From contig BCJJ01000003.1 of NCBI GenBank assembly GCA_039545355.1, positions 62,001-126,000 of the forward strand: a DNA stretch of 64,000 nt, written 5' to 3'. Below the pieces are notes generated by a model. It was not told where the DNA came from and made no database searches. It saw nothing but the letters and a program-made list of their open reading frames with translations. The position numbers and the translations under genes are program-made. Origin of the DNA: Trichosporon coremiiforme. Its lineage: Eukaryota; Basidiomycota; Tremellomycetes; Trichosporonales; Trichosporonaceae. Below, one piece after another: positions 11,520 to 21,680 of the stretch; positions within the stretch are counted from its first letter, which is position 1, and the number at the start of each line of letters is the position of its first letter.

Positions 11520-12598
11520 ATGCCCTGATGAGGTGATGGACAGGCTGTTCTGTGATAGTTCCGTGGACACATGTGACGTATGGTGGCTTTTCTGTGTGGT
11601 TACTCACGGAGCGGTTGCTGATGGGACACTGATGGAATGTGCAACGCCGGTGCGAAGGTGGCCGAATGGAACAGACACTCATGCACTCTCAGTCGCGAAC
11701 GCTCTTCGTTGCAACATTTCCCTTTCTCTCCATCTACCATTCTTTCCTCTCCCCTTCCCCACTCCTCCCTTGGCCGCATAGTCCAAGAAGCCCCTTCGGC
11801 CCCACTTCAACATCCAACCTCCTGACCGCCTGCCAACACTTGCTCAAGCTTGACTGAGCGCACCTTCAGCGTCACTGTCGCCACTACTATCCTGCACTTC
11901 GCTGTCTGCCCGGTCTAGCCCCGTCAACTGCATGGGTGGCATCGGACACGGCCGTCAGCTGGAAGTAGATCGTCCCCCTCAACCGGAACCAGCTATGGGA
12001 CAAGTCGGCCATTCGGAAGCGTGGTCCGGGCATGGTGTCTTGAGGTATGGAGTCGTCGAAGCTTGCTTGCGCTGAATGGTGAAGCGTTGTTCTGGCAAGA
12101 AGGTCTTTGTTGCTTACAGATGTGGTTGGGATTGCCTTATGGGCCTGATTCCAAGTCGGAGACATGTAGCGCCATCAGCAGGCTAGCGCCTTACCCGCCT
12201 CCAGCGTTCGACACCAAGAACCACTAAGAACTGGAGATAAGAGCTCAGATCCGACTTGGTGCGGTTGAATAGATCAGCAGATGAACCGACAGCGTTAGTT
12301 GCCTCTGGCTTGCTCGTCAACAAAGAGTTTCAGGCATCAGCTGACGAGCACGCGATCATAAGCAGCGAGCTCGCGTGCCTCTTAGCCCCAGATCTGAGGG
12401 TACCGTAGCTTCGTTGGCTGCTGGCAACATCCAGACTACACCCTCCCCTGTCACCTGACCCACTCACGCGGGTCAATGGCTTCCCCCTTAGCTGCGCTCT
12501 GGTGCAACGAGTCCTATCTCACTATACACATCCGGTACGTATCTACTCGGCAGTGGTCGCGGCCGGCTGCACTGGCTGAGCCGGCCTTAGCTTGCTCT
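11520..12598. other. Intergenic region
   Basis: Pyrimidine-rich stretch near 11710-11770 (ccctttctctcc...). Frames on both strands are short and lack bias. No gene seen. Confidence 0.4.
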
Positions 12599-12874
12599 TC
12601 ACAAGCTGAGAGGTCTGCAATCAGCAAGCGGGTATCCCGTCTGGCCCTCTGGCCCTCTGGCCCTCTGGCCCTCTCGCCCCATGGCCCAACGCCGAACACG
12701 AACCTCGTTCAATCGCTCGAGCGCGGCTCGTAGTTCGCGCAGTTCCGCGTCCATTCTGAAACCCGCCGCTCTCATCGCCGCTAGCCGCTCGACGCCCTGC
12801 TCCTGCTTGATTTCGATATCGCGGAGGCGCTGCTGCAGCTCCTCGAATGTCGGTCGATGGGCGGTTTCGGACAT
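12599..12874 (-). CDS. Possible small coiled-coil protein with an 8-bp repeat in its 3' end
   Basis: A 91-residue frame starting at the ATG at 12874. Residues about 8-60 form a strong heptad-type helix (EELQQRLRDIEIKQEQGVER, then ELRELRAALERL). Near the C-terminus the coding strand crosses four copies of an 8-bp unit (12641-12672). Because 8 is not a multiple of 3, copy-number change would swap the C-terminal frame. An upstream in-frame ATG at 12973 would add 33 residues, including a SHPSHPSH stretch made by a 9-bp repeat; the shorter start gives a more protein-like N-terminus. Unknown function, and the frame could be fortuitous. Confidence 0.4.
   Translation of the reverse strand: MSETAHRPTFEELQQRLRDIEIKQEQGVERLAAMRAAGFRMDAELRELRAALERLNEVRVRRWAMGREGQRARGPEGQTGYPLADCRPLSL
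12641..12672. repeat. 8-bp tandem repeat, four copies
   Basis: Unit ctggccct repeated four times head to tail, followed by a diverged ctcgcccc. Lies inside the 3' part of the small coiled-coil ORF on the minus strand. Confidence 0.9.
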
Positions 12875-12886
12875 GGTATGGTGGAC

Positions 12887-12910
12887 GTGAGAGGGGTGAG
12901 AGGGGTGAGA
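12887..12910. repeat. 9-bp tandem repeat
   Basis: Unit gtgagaggg in two full copies plus a partial third, just upstream of the small coiled-coil ORF start at 12874. Confidence 0.85.
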
Positions 12911-13393
12911 CGAGGTCAGAGATGGTGCTGGGTGGGTCAAGTCATGAAGATCGGAGTCGTGATGATATAGCAAGGTCGAGAGACGCTCAGCGATGACTTG
13001 ACGCGCGGAAGCATCGCACCAGACTCGGTTCTGAGGATCCGTGCGCTCCTCGTCGTTACGTAAATGCCTTCCTGACGACAGGAGTGGCCAACGTCTGCAT
13101 GACCTTTGCGATGCAGGGGACCGTTCGAGCGCGGTCTGTGCAGCGACGCCTTACCCTCAGAAGGTCATGTATCCACGCGTTTGGCTGGTGCTCAGCGGCG
13201 ATGAACCAACCACGTTCGAATCTCGGCAACTTCCTCATTCGCCACCTAACACCAGAGACCGGTTACAACATGCACAGGGGTCACGGATCTCAAGTACGGC
13301 TTATTCAGCGCGGCCTTGGTACTCTGTACCAGCTGCGTTCATGACAATGGAGATCGCCTGTACGTCAGTGCGCACTAAGTAGACGATATACGT

Positions 13394-13621
13394 TTATGGC
13401 GAGTTTGCAGTAAGCTCGAGTCGCGCGATCTCGGCCCTCATGTCGCGCTCCCTCTGCGCCTGGCCACAGAGTCGGTCTTGGCTGGCCATCTTGAGGTGAG
13501 CAACCTGTCGCCGACGAAGGTTGAGGACGAGTTCGAGGTCGCACACACGGGAAGCGGCGCAACACGGGCCCGAGGTGCGGGAACGAGCCCGAGGTGTGGG
13601 AACGAGTGGAGGTGGGCACAT
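13394..13621 (-). CDS. Doubtful small ORF with a charged helix
   Basis: A 75-residue frame beginning MCPPPLVPTPRARSR and ending in a charged helical stretch (RERDMRAEIARLEL). It lies 0.5 kb from the 12.6 kb small coiled-coil ORF, on the same strand, and the ends are loosely alike. A longer version starts at 13786. No recognisable family; it may be chance. Confidence 0.25.
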   Translation of the reverse strand: MCPPPLVPTPRARSRTSGPCCAASRVCDLELVLNLRRRQVAHLKMASQDRLCGQAQRERDMRAEIARLELTANSP

Positions 13622-13855
13622 GGTGCAATTGACGTGGTACTGGTTGCGAACGAGGAACGGCGAGGAGTCAAGGCGTCCAGTATGAGGAGCATTAGGTGAC
13701 TTGAAATTGATAAAGTAAGAATGCGTGCTTGATCGGAGTGGTCGCGTGAGGTGCTTGCTAGCGCGCATGCACGGCGCTAGGAGCACTTCGGGATCGATTT
13801 TTCCACCATTTCTTGGATTTCGCTGAATTTCAGCCTCGGCTCAGCCACATGCCGT

Positions 13856-14095
13856 GTGCGCGCGCTAGTCTGGGCCAGTGATCGAGAAGATAAGCTGCGG
13901 AGACGGACGATGTGGTCGGGACCCTCGTACCGTGAGAGGTGCCATCCGGAGAACTTTGAATCGATAAACGAGGACAGCGAGTGCGAGGAGAGTGATGCGG
14001 GATACGGTAGCGGGACAACGGATAGCGATCAGGAGAGCGGGAGCGAGGACGTAGAAGACGCCTGGAGGGAGGACGATGAGCGACCCTATGCATAG
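13856..14095 (+). CDS. Doubtful small acidic ORF
   Basis: A 79-residue frame with a basic start (REDKLRRRTMW) and a Ser/Asp/Glu-rich second half (about residues 38-72). The polarity resembles the better-supported small protein at 18833, but there is no sequence similarity I can defend. It overlaps open frames on the minus strand. Confidence 0.25.
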   Translation: MRALVWASDREDKLRRRTMWSGPSYRERCHPENFESINEDSECEESDAGYGSGTTDSDQESGSEDVEDAWREDDERPYA

Positions 14096-15405
14096 GGTCC
14101 AGTTTGCAGCCCATAAGTGACCAGGAGCACCAAGACAGTGGACTTCGTAGGTCACGCAGACGCTCATGGCCAGTAGTCAGTGGCAAACACCGAGACCTCA
14201 CACAAGGGTTGACCTTTAAAGTTGAGCAACCTTATTTCAGGTGACGTCACATCTGTTTGGAACCTCGGCATCTTGATTCCCTTATCGCTTCCTTCCTGTT
14301 TGACGGCCGATCAGGGCTCCAAACGAGAAACCCGCATGCATGCACCCACAGTCAGTACGCTGATCGTCATGCATGCAAAGGTTCGACGGGATGCATCCAC
14401 CGCCGATGGTCGGGCGTGAGCTAGCAGCCGAACCCGGCTCTAGTGGACCTCGGCTGTGGACGGGTGAACTCCTACCTAAATCCTGGAAGGAGCCGGACGT
14501 GATGATCGGAACCGTTGCCCTCCAAGTGATGGAATAGCTAGGATAGGGCACCAGGTCTCGATCCTAATAGTGCATATGCTGTGGCTACTACGGTGCTAGA
14601 TGGTATCCTGCCGCTTCATGGTCTAGTGCCCATCAGCGTTGCGAACCGCGCGACAAAGTCCCCCTCCAGGTCCCTCGAATCCCCAGGACAAAGGTGCTTG
14701 TCACAGATATGTCCCGCCGTCCTGCAGGCCGCGTCAGTTTCCCCCTCTTTGACGACTCACTTGAACGTAACAAAGAAGGTTACGGTGTCCAGCCTTCCCG
14801 CAAGCACTGATGGCAGGGTCTCATTCCGATCCACAACCGTGCCCCTTTCGTCTTCAACGACCACGATGTCCGAGCTCCTCACACCAAGCCCCTTGACGAG
14901 GCAGCAGAGGATGAATGTGCGTCTGCGGGATCGCGTCCGGCGCAAGTTCAGAGCCTCAGTGTCCCTTGCCCACGCGCAGATCGGCTTGGATCAGGTTACA
15001 CAGGTCGGAAAGGCCTGCTTTCCCACCCGGCATTGATTGCCAGGTCAAACGGAGGCAGACACGCACCCACGCTTTTGGGTTGAGGGCCGGATTGGGCCGC
15101 TGTGGCAGGGACACTCGCGAGATGGTGTTACGGTAGGTTTGGGCGAGGGGTGGGCAGAGGTCGATGGTGGGCGACAAGATGAGGTGCGCTCGGTGCGGAT
15201 TGCTGCCATGATGAGTAATGTTGCAGATTGGGAGTTGCAGGCAGCTGATCGTGAAGTGGTGAAGGAAAGATACCTAGAGCACTCTGTGCGCGTCACTAGT
15301 CTGGTGGTCTGAGCCAGCTGATGATAGCGTCAGGGAACGCCTGCAACGGCTGCAACGACTGCATCGCGCTCCCACTATTGTGTCTGTTACAGAAATCCTA
15401 CAAGC
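14096..15405. other. Intergenic region
   Basis: Several overlapping frames (for example plus 14581-15036) have low-complexity, unbiased codon use and no domain. I see no supported gene. Confidence 0.4.
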
Positions 15406-16012
15406 CTACAACAGCTGCGCGTAGCCCCAGCCCCAGTCATTATCGCCTTCTTCTCCCTGGTCCTCATCCTCATCCTCGCGTTCGCGACGCGCAGCCGATA
15501 CCATGTCAGGGCTGACTTGGGCCGATCTGCCGTCAGCTCACTCCCCACCGTGAAGCTCACCTGAAGGTGATGTTGCAGTACGTATCGTCGCAGTGACCGA
15601 GGACTTGCGCCAGGGTGTGATCGCTCACCACCTTCCCATTGACATCGGTACACTTGATGATCTGAACGTCCTCGATGCCCTGCAGTCGACATGTCGCCAG
15701 GAACGCATCACGCAGCGTCCGCTTCTGGCTCAGATTGGCGGATTCGTCGCTCTTGCCAGTACTGAAGGCGAGGCGGAGTTTGTTGACCTCGACAGGTGTG
15801 AGCGTGACCTCTAGCTCGATCTCCTGTTTGGTAGTCTTGGGCGCGGCTGGGACGGGGACGGGAGCTGTCGGCGGTGCTACCGAGGGCAGAGGAGCACGCG
15901 CAGCACGGAATCCACGTTTGGCTGCCGCTGTCGCCTTCACAGCCGCTGCCTCCTGAGCTGCAGCGGGCGCAGCCTTGTCGGTCGTGGTGGTCGTCTTCTT
16001 ACGCTTGGGCAC
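15406..16012 (-). CDS. Hypothetical protein with basic N-terminus and acidic C-terminus
   Basis: Two exons, 15561-16012 and 15406-15526, separated by a 34-nt intron (GTGAGC to GCTGACGGCAG); 190 residues. Without splicing the frame would end right at the donor (AG|G TGA). Residues 1-65 are Lys/Ala/Pro-rich and start MPKRKKTTTTT, like a nuclear localisation signal. Residues about 65-150 form a compact domain (ELEVTLTPVEVNKLRLAF, then IIKCTDVNGKVVSDHTLAQVLGHCD). The spliced tail is acidic (REREDEDEDQGEEGDNDWGW). I do not recognise the family; a nuclear role is only suggested by charge pattern. Confidence 0.7.
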
Positions 16013-16109
16013 GGCAGATGTTGTGAAGTCAGAACTGGTGGTCGAATCAACCTCTGTCAGACATAAATGGAGGACAGTGACAGGGGTGACAAGGGCCCCG
16101 AGCGCGAAA

Positions 16110-17287
16110 TCAGGAAGTCAGGCGCGTCATGATGGCTGGTCGTGATTTGGCGTCTTCATCTCTCCTTCTCTCTCTGCCGCGCGCTTGGGTGGCGTCTCCG
16201 CTGATATGGGGACGGAGTGGGGCTGGGCGATCTGCGTTTAGCTCCGCTGGCAACTTGGCGCCGTCCGCATCTATGTCGATGCCCATCTCCCTCAGGCCTT
16301 CCTGATACCACTCTTGCGTCCTCCACTCGAGGGGCGCGAACTTGACAAGCTTGTCGCGGATGTACTCGAGGTCCTGTCGCGTGTACACGCCGCCTAAGCC
16401 GTCAGGGAGCCCCTCTCGGCTCATGATCGTGAGCGCGTTGAACTTCTCGGTCTGCTTCAGCGGATTCAACCGTCTCAGCAGGCGCTGTTTCCGGATACGC
16501 TCCGGGTCGTTCTGCCGCGAGATACGTTGCTCCTCGCGCAGTTCGTGTTCCGCACTGGTCGGCCAACAAGGCGACGGCCGTGAGCTGCGCCGCGGGTTGT
16601 GCTCTGGCAGCTTGAGCGGCGTCCGTGTCCTGACGTCAGCTGGATACGTGCGGCGGTGACTCACCAGAAGTTGAACGTGAAGTGACACCCGGTCGCCCAC
16701 ATTAGATCGGACAGGCGCGGGTCCTCGCCAAAGTCGAGGCCACTGTCGTGCCGCAGCCCGCTTATGTCCGCCTCGGACTCGACCTCGATCCCGCCGCATG
16801 AGAGCGACACGCGCAGGGCCTCTTTCACTCTCCTGTGAGATGGAAAGCCGATCGTCCACGCCGGCAGATCATCGAGACTCAACACGATGTCGCTCGAGTC
16901 CGCGGACGGGGCGAGATGCGCCTTCGCGCGGATGCGGCGTTTCTTTCCCAGCATCGGTGGGCTGGTCGGCTCCGCGGACGACTTGGACGCTTTACTCGTG
17001 GACGCGTCCGATGGCTTCCGGCTGGGTAGCAGGGAGTCCCGGGCGCTCGGCGTCGTCGTTGCAGGCGACAGGATCGTCGATTCGGGCGACGCAGTCACTC
17101 TCATGATGCAGAGGACACAGTCCGAGCCGCACAGTTCGGACTCGGGACTGCTCGGCGGGCTCGGGAGGGGCTTGCTCGTCAGGCTGCCGAGCCGGAACAG
17201 CGGCCGGGGCGGGATCGGCGGCGGCGTCGGCCGTTTCACCGGCGGACCGTTCAGGTTGATCGTGTTTCGAGTGCGTGCTTGCCGCAT
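16110..17287 (-). CDS. Hypothetical fungal protein, proline/serine-rich N-terminus
   Basis: Two exons, 16665-17287 and 16110-16629, joined across a 35-nt intron (GTGAGT to GCTGACGTCAG); 380 residues. The start is the first in-frame ATG (17287). Residues 1-120 are disordered (PTPPPIPPRPLFRLG, PLPSPPSSPESEL), with a Cys-rich spot at CGSDCVLC; then a KKRRIR basic patch. The second half has a charged helical region (EHELREEQRISRQNDPERIR) and a Trp-rich segment around FAPLEWRTQEWYQEGLREMG, which looks like the folded core. No known domain recognised. It is 97 bp upstream of the 15.4-16.0 kb gene on the same strand, so separate promoters would be very compact. Confidence 0.7.
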
Positions 17288-17968
17288 CGTGCTGCTGATG
17301 GTGTTGTGAGTGATGTCGACAGCATTGTGAGTATGCACAACACCAACATAGGAACAGGACGGAAGGTGTCACACAGCGGTGACACTAGCCTTCGGCCGCT
17401 CGTTGCCGGGTGTCACGCCGCGCGCCTTCCGCGCCGTTTTGGGGAGAAATCATCACGTGTGTCGTTCGATTGCGATCGAGATTCCGCGGACCATCAAAGA
17501 TGCTGTCATTCTCGAGAAGCGCGACTCGGGTTGCAATGGTGAGTCGTGCTGCTGCTATGGTGCCCGTGCCGACGCTGCAGGTTAGTTACCCACAGGCAAA
17601 AGCGTGTTTAGACATTCCATCAGTCGCGGTAGGATCAGCAACATTGCCCATCCAGGGGCGCACTGGCGAACATTCGCACGGCCAGGGCTCCTCCAGTCAT
17701 AACAAACGCAACAAACGCAACAAACGCTGCTTACAGGTAGATGGAACCATGCGAGTGGAGTGTGGTAAGGCGATGTGCTGCGGACAGACTTGGCCTGGTA
17801 TTCATCCCATGCCCGTCGTCCACTTGAAGGACCATCAAACACCCCACCTCAAGAAGCTTGAACAACATCCAACACTTCTTACGTCCCTCCGAGATCCGCG
17901 AGACATCTCCGCGATCCGCGGCCCCGGCGCTGGTCTCGGCGGCGCTGCGCCCTGACCAACACCGCAAC
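17288..17968. other. Intergenic region upstream of tRNA-Gln
   Basis: Contains the promoter of the 16.1-17.3 kb gene and a three-copy 9-bp repeat at 17701-17727 (aacaaacgc). Open frames here lack bias. Confidence 0.4.
17701..17727. repeat. 9-bp tandem repeat, three copies
   Basis: Perfect triplicate of aacaaacgc. Confidence 0.9.
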
Positions 17969-18078
17969 GGTCTGATCGTATAACGGTTAGTACACAAGAT
18001 TCTGATTATCCGCTTCCCCATCTTCTCGAGTGTTGCAGTGTCGTTCTTGTAATCTGGGTTCGATTCCCAGTCGGACCT
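17969..18078 (+). tRNA. tRNA-Gln(CTG) with intron
   Basis: Cloverleaf fits by eye: acceptor GGTCTGA/TCGGACC, anticodon stem CAAGA/TCTTG with loop TTCTGAT giving anticodon CTG (18002-18004), and T arm CTGGG TTCGATT CCCAG. The anticodon arm is interrupted by an intron of about 38 nt (roughly 18006-18043) one base 3' of the anticodon, the canonical place for nuclear tRNA introns. T runs follow near 18116-18131 and could end Pol III transcription. Confidence 0.9.
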
Positions 18079-18832
18079 CATGTTGGCGTTCCATGGCATC
18101 GCAAGGTGCCGCAGAACCCTTTTGAACTTTTTGCGGACTGATGAGGAGGACGGAACGCTGGCTGATTGGGCAGCCGCGAAGTTGAAGCCCTCTTTCCGGT
18201 CGGCCAGCTAACTTTCGTGACACTCCCCAGGCTCCCGACATGCCGCACTCAGAAACGGATCCCGTCCGTTGGATCCCGACTCTCAGTCCAGACGCGGAAT
18301 ACAGAACGGAGCCGGTGAGCTCCGGTGAGGTCGAGCTGACCGGCGAAAGAATGCCGCAAAATTTTCAGGACAGCCACATCTCATTCGCTGGTCACTGTCC
18401 ACCCTCCCTGTCGTGCTCTGCTCAGCACTGCCTGATCAGGCTATGCTTGTTCCAGACGTGGTGCAGCGGCGCCCCGCGACACCTGCCCGCCGAATGACGC
18501 GCTGTGGTTGGTCGCGTGAGAGAGAGCTCGTGATCGGGCATGATCGCGATCGCGATCGAACATTCCTTCGCACCTCCCGTCGGCGCCTGCCGGCGGGTAC
18601 CGACCGGAGCTCAGGGATCGGACGCGCCTGGAAGCTTCGTGACGCGTCGTGACATGAGATTTTGCCTGCAGATTTGACTTTTCGACTCGACGGACGTGAG
18701 GGTGGATAGGCATATAAGCTGGCCGACTTGGCTTGTCTGAGTCTCCATCATCACATCGCCCAAGCTCTCTCCTCTCGACTTCACCCCAGTCTCTCAACTT
18801 CACCCATCTGCACCACCACTACCTCAAACACA
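18079..18832. other. Intergenic region with promoter of the 89-residue protein
   Basis: A TATA box (catataagct, 18711-18720) lies about 115 bp before the ATG at 18833, followed by a CT-rich leader typical of strongly expressed fungal genes. No other gene seen. Confidence 0.5.
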
Positions 18833-19148
18833 ATGGCCAAGTACCTCACCGCCCCCGTTGCCCGCAAGGCTGGCGCCCACAACCACGCCGTTCGCCGCGC
18901 TACCCGCACCCGCGCTTGCTCGCCTCGTGCTTCTGTCCGCCCCTACCGCCGATGCTCCGTAAGTCTCCTTCATCCCTCAGCTCAAGATCTTAGCTGACAA
19001 GCAGAGCAACTCTTCGGCCAAGCAGCTTGCCATCGGCCGTGTTGACCCCCGCCCGACTCGCCTCGTCGTCAGCGACGACAGCGACAGTGACGACGACGAG
19101 GAGGACTACATTGTCATGTACTCCGACTTCGAGGACGGATCCGACTAA
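18833..19148 (+). CDS. Small, probably abundant charged protein (89 residues)
   Basis: Two exons, 18833-18958 and 19005-19148, with a 46-nt intron ending TAGCTGACAAGCAG. The first 42 residues are strongly basic and Ala/Arg-rich (RRATRTRACSPRASVRPYRR). The C-terminal half is acidic (SDDSDSDDDEEDY, DFEDGSD). Codons are nearly all C-ending, more biased than neighbours, and the gene has a clear TATA box and pyrimidine leader, all signs of high expression. I do not know the family. The polarised charge would suit a nucleic-acid or histone-binding small protein, but this is speculation. The 3' flank is unusually T-poor (separate entry). Confidence 0.75.
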
Positions 19149-19425
19149 ACCACCAAACAGAAGAGAACCATCAGAAGTTACAATCAAACGGAGAGCGAAC
19201 CCGTCAGAAGCCAACCAAAAGAAAGCGAGGAACGTCAGAAGTCAAGCAAACCGAAGCCCAAGGTCAACCCAAATCGCAACCCAGCCAAACAGTCAAACCC
19301 AGTCGAAAGCCATGCCCAACAAACCGAAACTCAACCAAGCGCCTTGCCAAACACCCAACAATCAAAAGTCAAACGCATCAACGATAAGTCAAAGCCCATA
19401 CTCACTAGCATTACAGATCTGGCCA
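19149..19425 (+). other. T-depleted, A/C-rich 3' flank
   Basis: About 275 bases after the stop of the 89-residue gene have very few T and many A and C on the plus strand, with the word gtcagaag recurring three times in the first 90 bases. It stops abruptly near cattacag at about 19425. It could be a long structured-poor 3' UTR. No protein frame with bias is seen. Confidence 0.5.
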
Positions 19426-19854
19426 GCGCCGCCTCGTGCGGCGCCTAAGCGAGCCACATTTCAGGCCGTAGCGCCGTCTAACGAACACCCAGGCCCCAGA
19501 GCCTTGAGCTGCGCGGCGAACAGCCCCAGCGTTGTTAACAGAGTAAGCAGAACCGGTGAGCCTCGTTGGCCCCGAGCGACGCCGTCGCTCGTCGCAGAAC
19601 GAGGCCGAGACCCCCTGGTCGGAGTGGAGCTAGCCACTGCGATGACCTTGCTTACTGATTTCCGGCTGCCTTTGAGCGCCGAGATGATTTACTGATCATT
19701 ATGAAGAAGGCCGAGGCTCACTACGTGAGACCGACGACGCCGGGCTGACCCGCACTCTCATGTGCTGTACCAATCGTTCTTGCTTCATATCCCACCCATG
19801 CATACTTGTACTATTACTCTTTGCTGCCTTCCAAGACTACTGACGATTATACGG
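19426..19854. other. Intergenic region
   Basis: Between the T-poor flank and the 3' end of the amidohydrolase gene. No supported feature. Confidence 0.4.
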
Positions 19855-21336
19855 TTAGGCGAGAGGCACCTCGACGCGGAGACCCTTGACGGAGCTGCGG
19901 ACGCAGCGGCCATCCTTGAGCACAGCCCGGAGGTTCTCCTTCGGCCGGTTCAGGCTCGCGATGTCCTCGAGCGGGTTTTCTTTGAGGAGGATCAGGTCCG
20001 CCGCCGCGCCCTTCTTGATGACGCCAATCTTGCCCTCCATCTTGAGCACACGGGCGGCGTTGACGGTGGCGTGCTGCAGCACCTTGGCGCTCGGGAGCAC
20101 TCTGGCGCGCAGCTCGAACTCGGACAACTGCGCCGGCTGCATGCTTGAGAAGCAGTCTGTGCCGTATGCGATGTTGACGCCAGCCTTGTCCGCAGCCTTG
20201 AGCGCCGTGAAGCCCTGCTTCTGGACGTGCGTGAGCTTCTCGCGCGACGAGGGCGGGATGAGCGCGTTGTACGGCGGGCGGCTGAGGAGATCGCACACAA
20301 TAAGCGTCGGGGTCAGGTTCACGCCCTTCTTGGCCATGAGCTCTAGCGTCGGCTCGTCGAGCAGGTTGCCGTGCTCGATGCTCCACACGCCGGCTTCGAT
20401 CGCATTTCTCGCGCCCTCGACCGTGAAGCAGTGGCTCGCGACACCGCACCCGCCCATGTTCTTGACCGTGTCGCAGATGGCCTTGATCTCAGCGACGGTG
20501 AATTGGGAACTCTCGAGCCGGTCTGTAGGGCTCGCGACGCCGCCGGAGGAACAGATCTTGATGTGGTCTGCGCCGTTCTTCATCAGCGTGCGCGCAACCT
20601 TGGTGCACTCGTCCACGCCGTCGGCGATGCGCGTCGCGGGCGGGCTGCAGCACCCTCCCGTGGACATGTCGCCGTGCCCGCCTGTTTGCGACATGATGGG
20701 TCCGCCTTGGAAGATTCGCGGTCCCGGTGTGAGCCACTGCGCCGTCGCGTCTGCGAAGTGCTTCGTCGCGCCGCCCACGTCACGGATTGTAGTGAAGCCA
20801 CGCCACAGCATGCCCTTCAGAACGTAGGGGGCCTTCAGCGCGATCTCGGTGTCGCTGTTGCTGAACAGGCCAGTCATGCCTGGTGTCGCGGTGATGTGCG
20901 TGTGGCCTGGCGTCAGCATCACCACCCTTCCAACACACCCACAGTCAATGAGTCCCGGGCATAGGTACAGCCCTCCACAGTCGATGCCCTTGTCGTTGTC
21001 CTTCGCTTCCTCGACGGACACGATCTCGCCCTTCTCCACGACGACAGTCATGTGTTTCCGGAGCTTGCCCTTCTCAGTGTCGACAACGTGAACATTCGTG
21101 AACACGTGCCTCGGCGCCGGCGGGCGAATCCATGGCGCGGACACGATGTCGAAGTCCTCGGGCACGGGGTTGGGAATCCAGTGCGGCGGCTCCCAGTCCT
21201 CGGCGCTGGGCTGGATGCGAAGCGCGGAGACGGCCTTGGACACATCAATGGCCATCTCTGAGTCGGATGTCGAGTCGGAGTCGGACGAAGCGCCCAGTAG
21301 CTCGAACTGGCCCAGGCAGCTTTCGTGAACCCTCAT
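19855..21336 (-). CDS. Metal-dependent amidohydrolase (imidazolonepropionase/prolidase-like)
   Basis: TIM-barrel hydrolase of the amidohydrolase superfamily; substrate not predictable. Two exons, 20943-21336 and 19855-20906, separated by a 36-nt intron (GTGGGT to GCTGACGCCAG). Splicing creates the classic PGLIDCHTHI metal site; the unspliced frame stays open, because 36 is a multiple of 3, but would insert 12 residues just before HTH. Other barrel motifs: TTIRDVGG, the strand-end lysine in GADHIKICSSGG, SHCFTVEGARNAIEAG, SIEHGNLL and the catalytic-type Asp in YGTDCFSS. The C-terminus returns to the small beta domain (GKIGVIKKGAAADLILL). 481 residues from the first ATG; a second Met at 21255 (MAIDVSK) would remove a Ser/Asp-rich lead and is equally plausible. 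No signal peptide, so likely cytosolic. Confidence 0.88.
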   Translation of the reverse strand: MRVHESCLGQFELLGASSDSDSTSDSEMAIDVSKAVSALRIQPSAEDWEPPHWIPNPVPEDFDIVSAPWIRPPAPRHVFTNVHVVDTEKGKLRKHMTVVVEKGEIVSVEEAKDNDKGIDCGGLYLCPGLIDCGCVGRVVMLTPGHTHITATPGMTGLFSNSDTEIALKAPYVLKGMLWRGFTTIRDVGGATKHFADATAQWLTPGPRIFQGGPIMSQTGGHGDMSTGGCCSPPATRIADGVDECTKVARTLMKNGADHIKICSSGGVASPTDRLESSQFTVAEIKAICDTVKNMGGCGVASHCFTVEGARNAIEAGVWSIEHGNLLDEPTLELMAKKGVNLTPTLIVCDLLSRPPYNALIPPSSREKLTHVQKQGFTALKAADKAGVNIAYGTDCFSSMQPAQLSEFELRARVLPSAKVLQHATVNAARVLKMEGKIGVIKKGAAADLILLKENPLEDIASLNRPKENLRAVLKDGRCVRSSVKGLRVEVPLA

Positions 21337-21680
21337 TACGTCGAGGCGGATGGATGAGTGAGCAGAGAACAGATGGGCAGCGGCGTTCAGGACGCTCAGG
21401 ACGTTCAGGAGTCACGTCGCGGTGTCCTAATCGTGGATCTGTCGGATCGGAGATTGCCGATGGGTCGCGGGGCCGGCTAAACCACCGTCGTCTAACCCGC
21501 CTTCGGGCATGCCTGGATGCCTATGGGCGGTTACTGACCGCGACACAGCGACACGGGCCCCGCGAGCAGCCGTGCGTGCGCATGCTCATGTGGGCAGTTG
21601 CTGGCATGTGGGCGAGCTGAAGAGGCCAAGGAGCCGAGAATAGTAGCCATGAATAACATCTCACATGGAGGAACAACCTG
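21337..21680. other. Intergenic region, amidohydrolase promoter
   Basis: Holds the amidohydrolase upstream region with imperfect caggacgttcaggacg-type repeats near 21385-21415. No gene seen. Confidence 0.4.

Noticed and set aside
14581..15036. 151-codon plus frame
   Set aside because: Ser/Thr/Pro-rich with no bias or domain, several equal-quality frames overlap.
19886..20827. 313-codon plus frame antisense to the amidohydrolase
   Set aside because: Shadow frame; the minus strand carries clear catalytic motifs.
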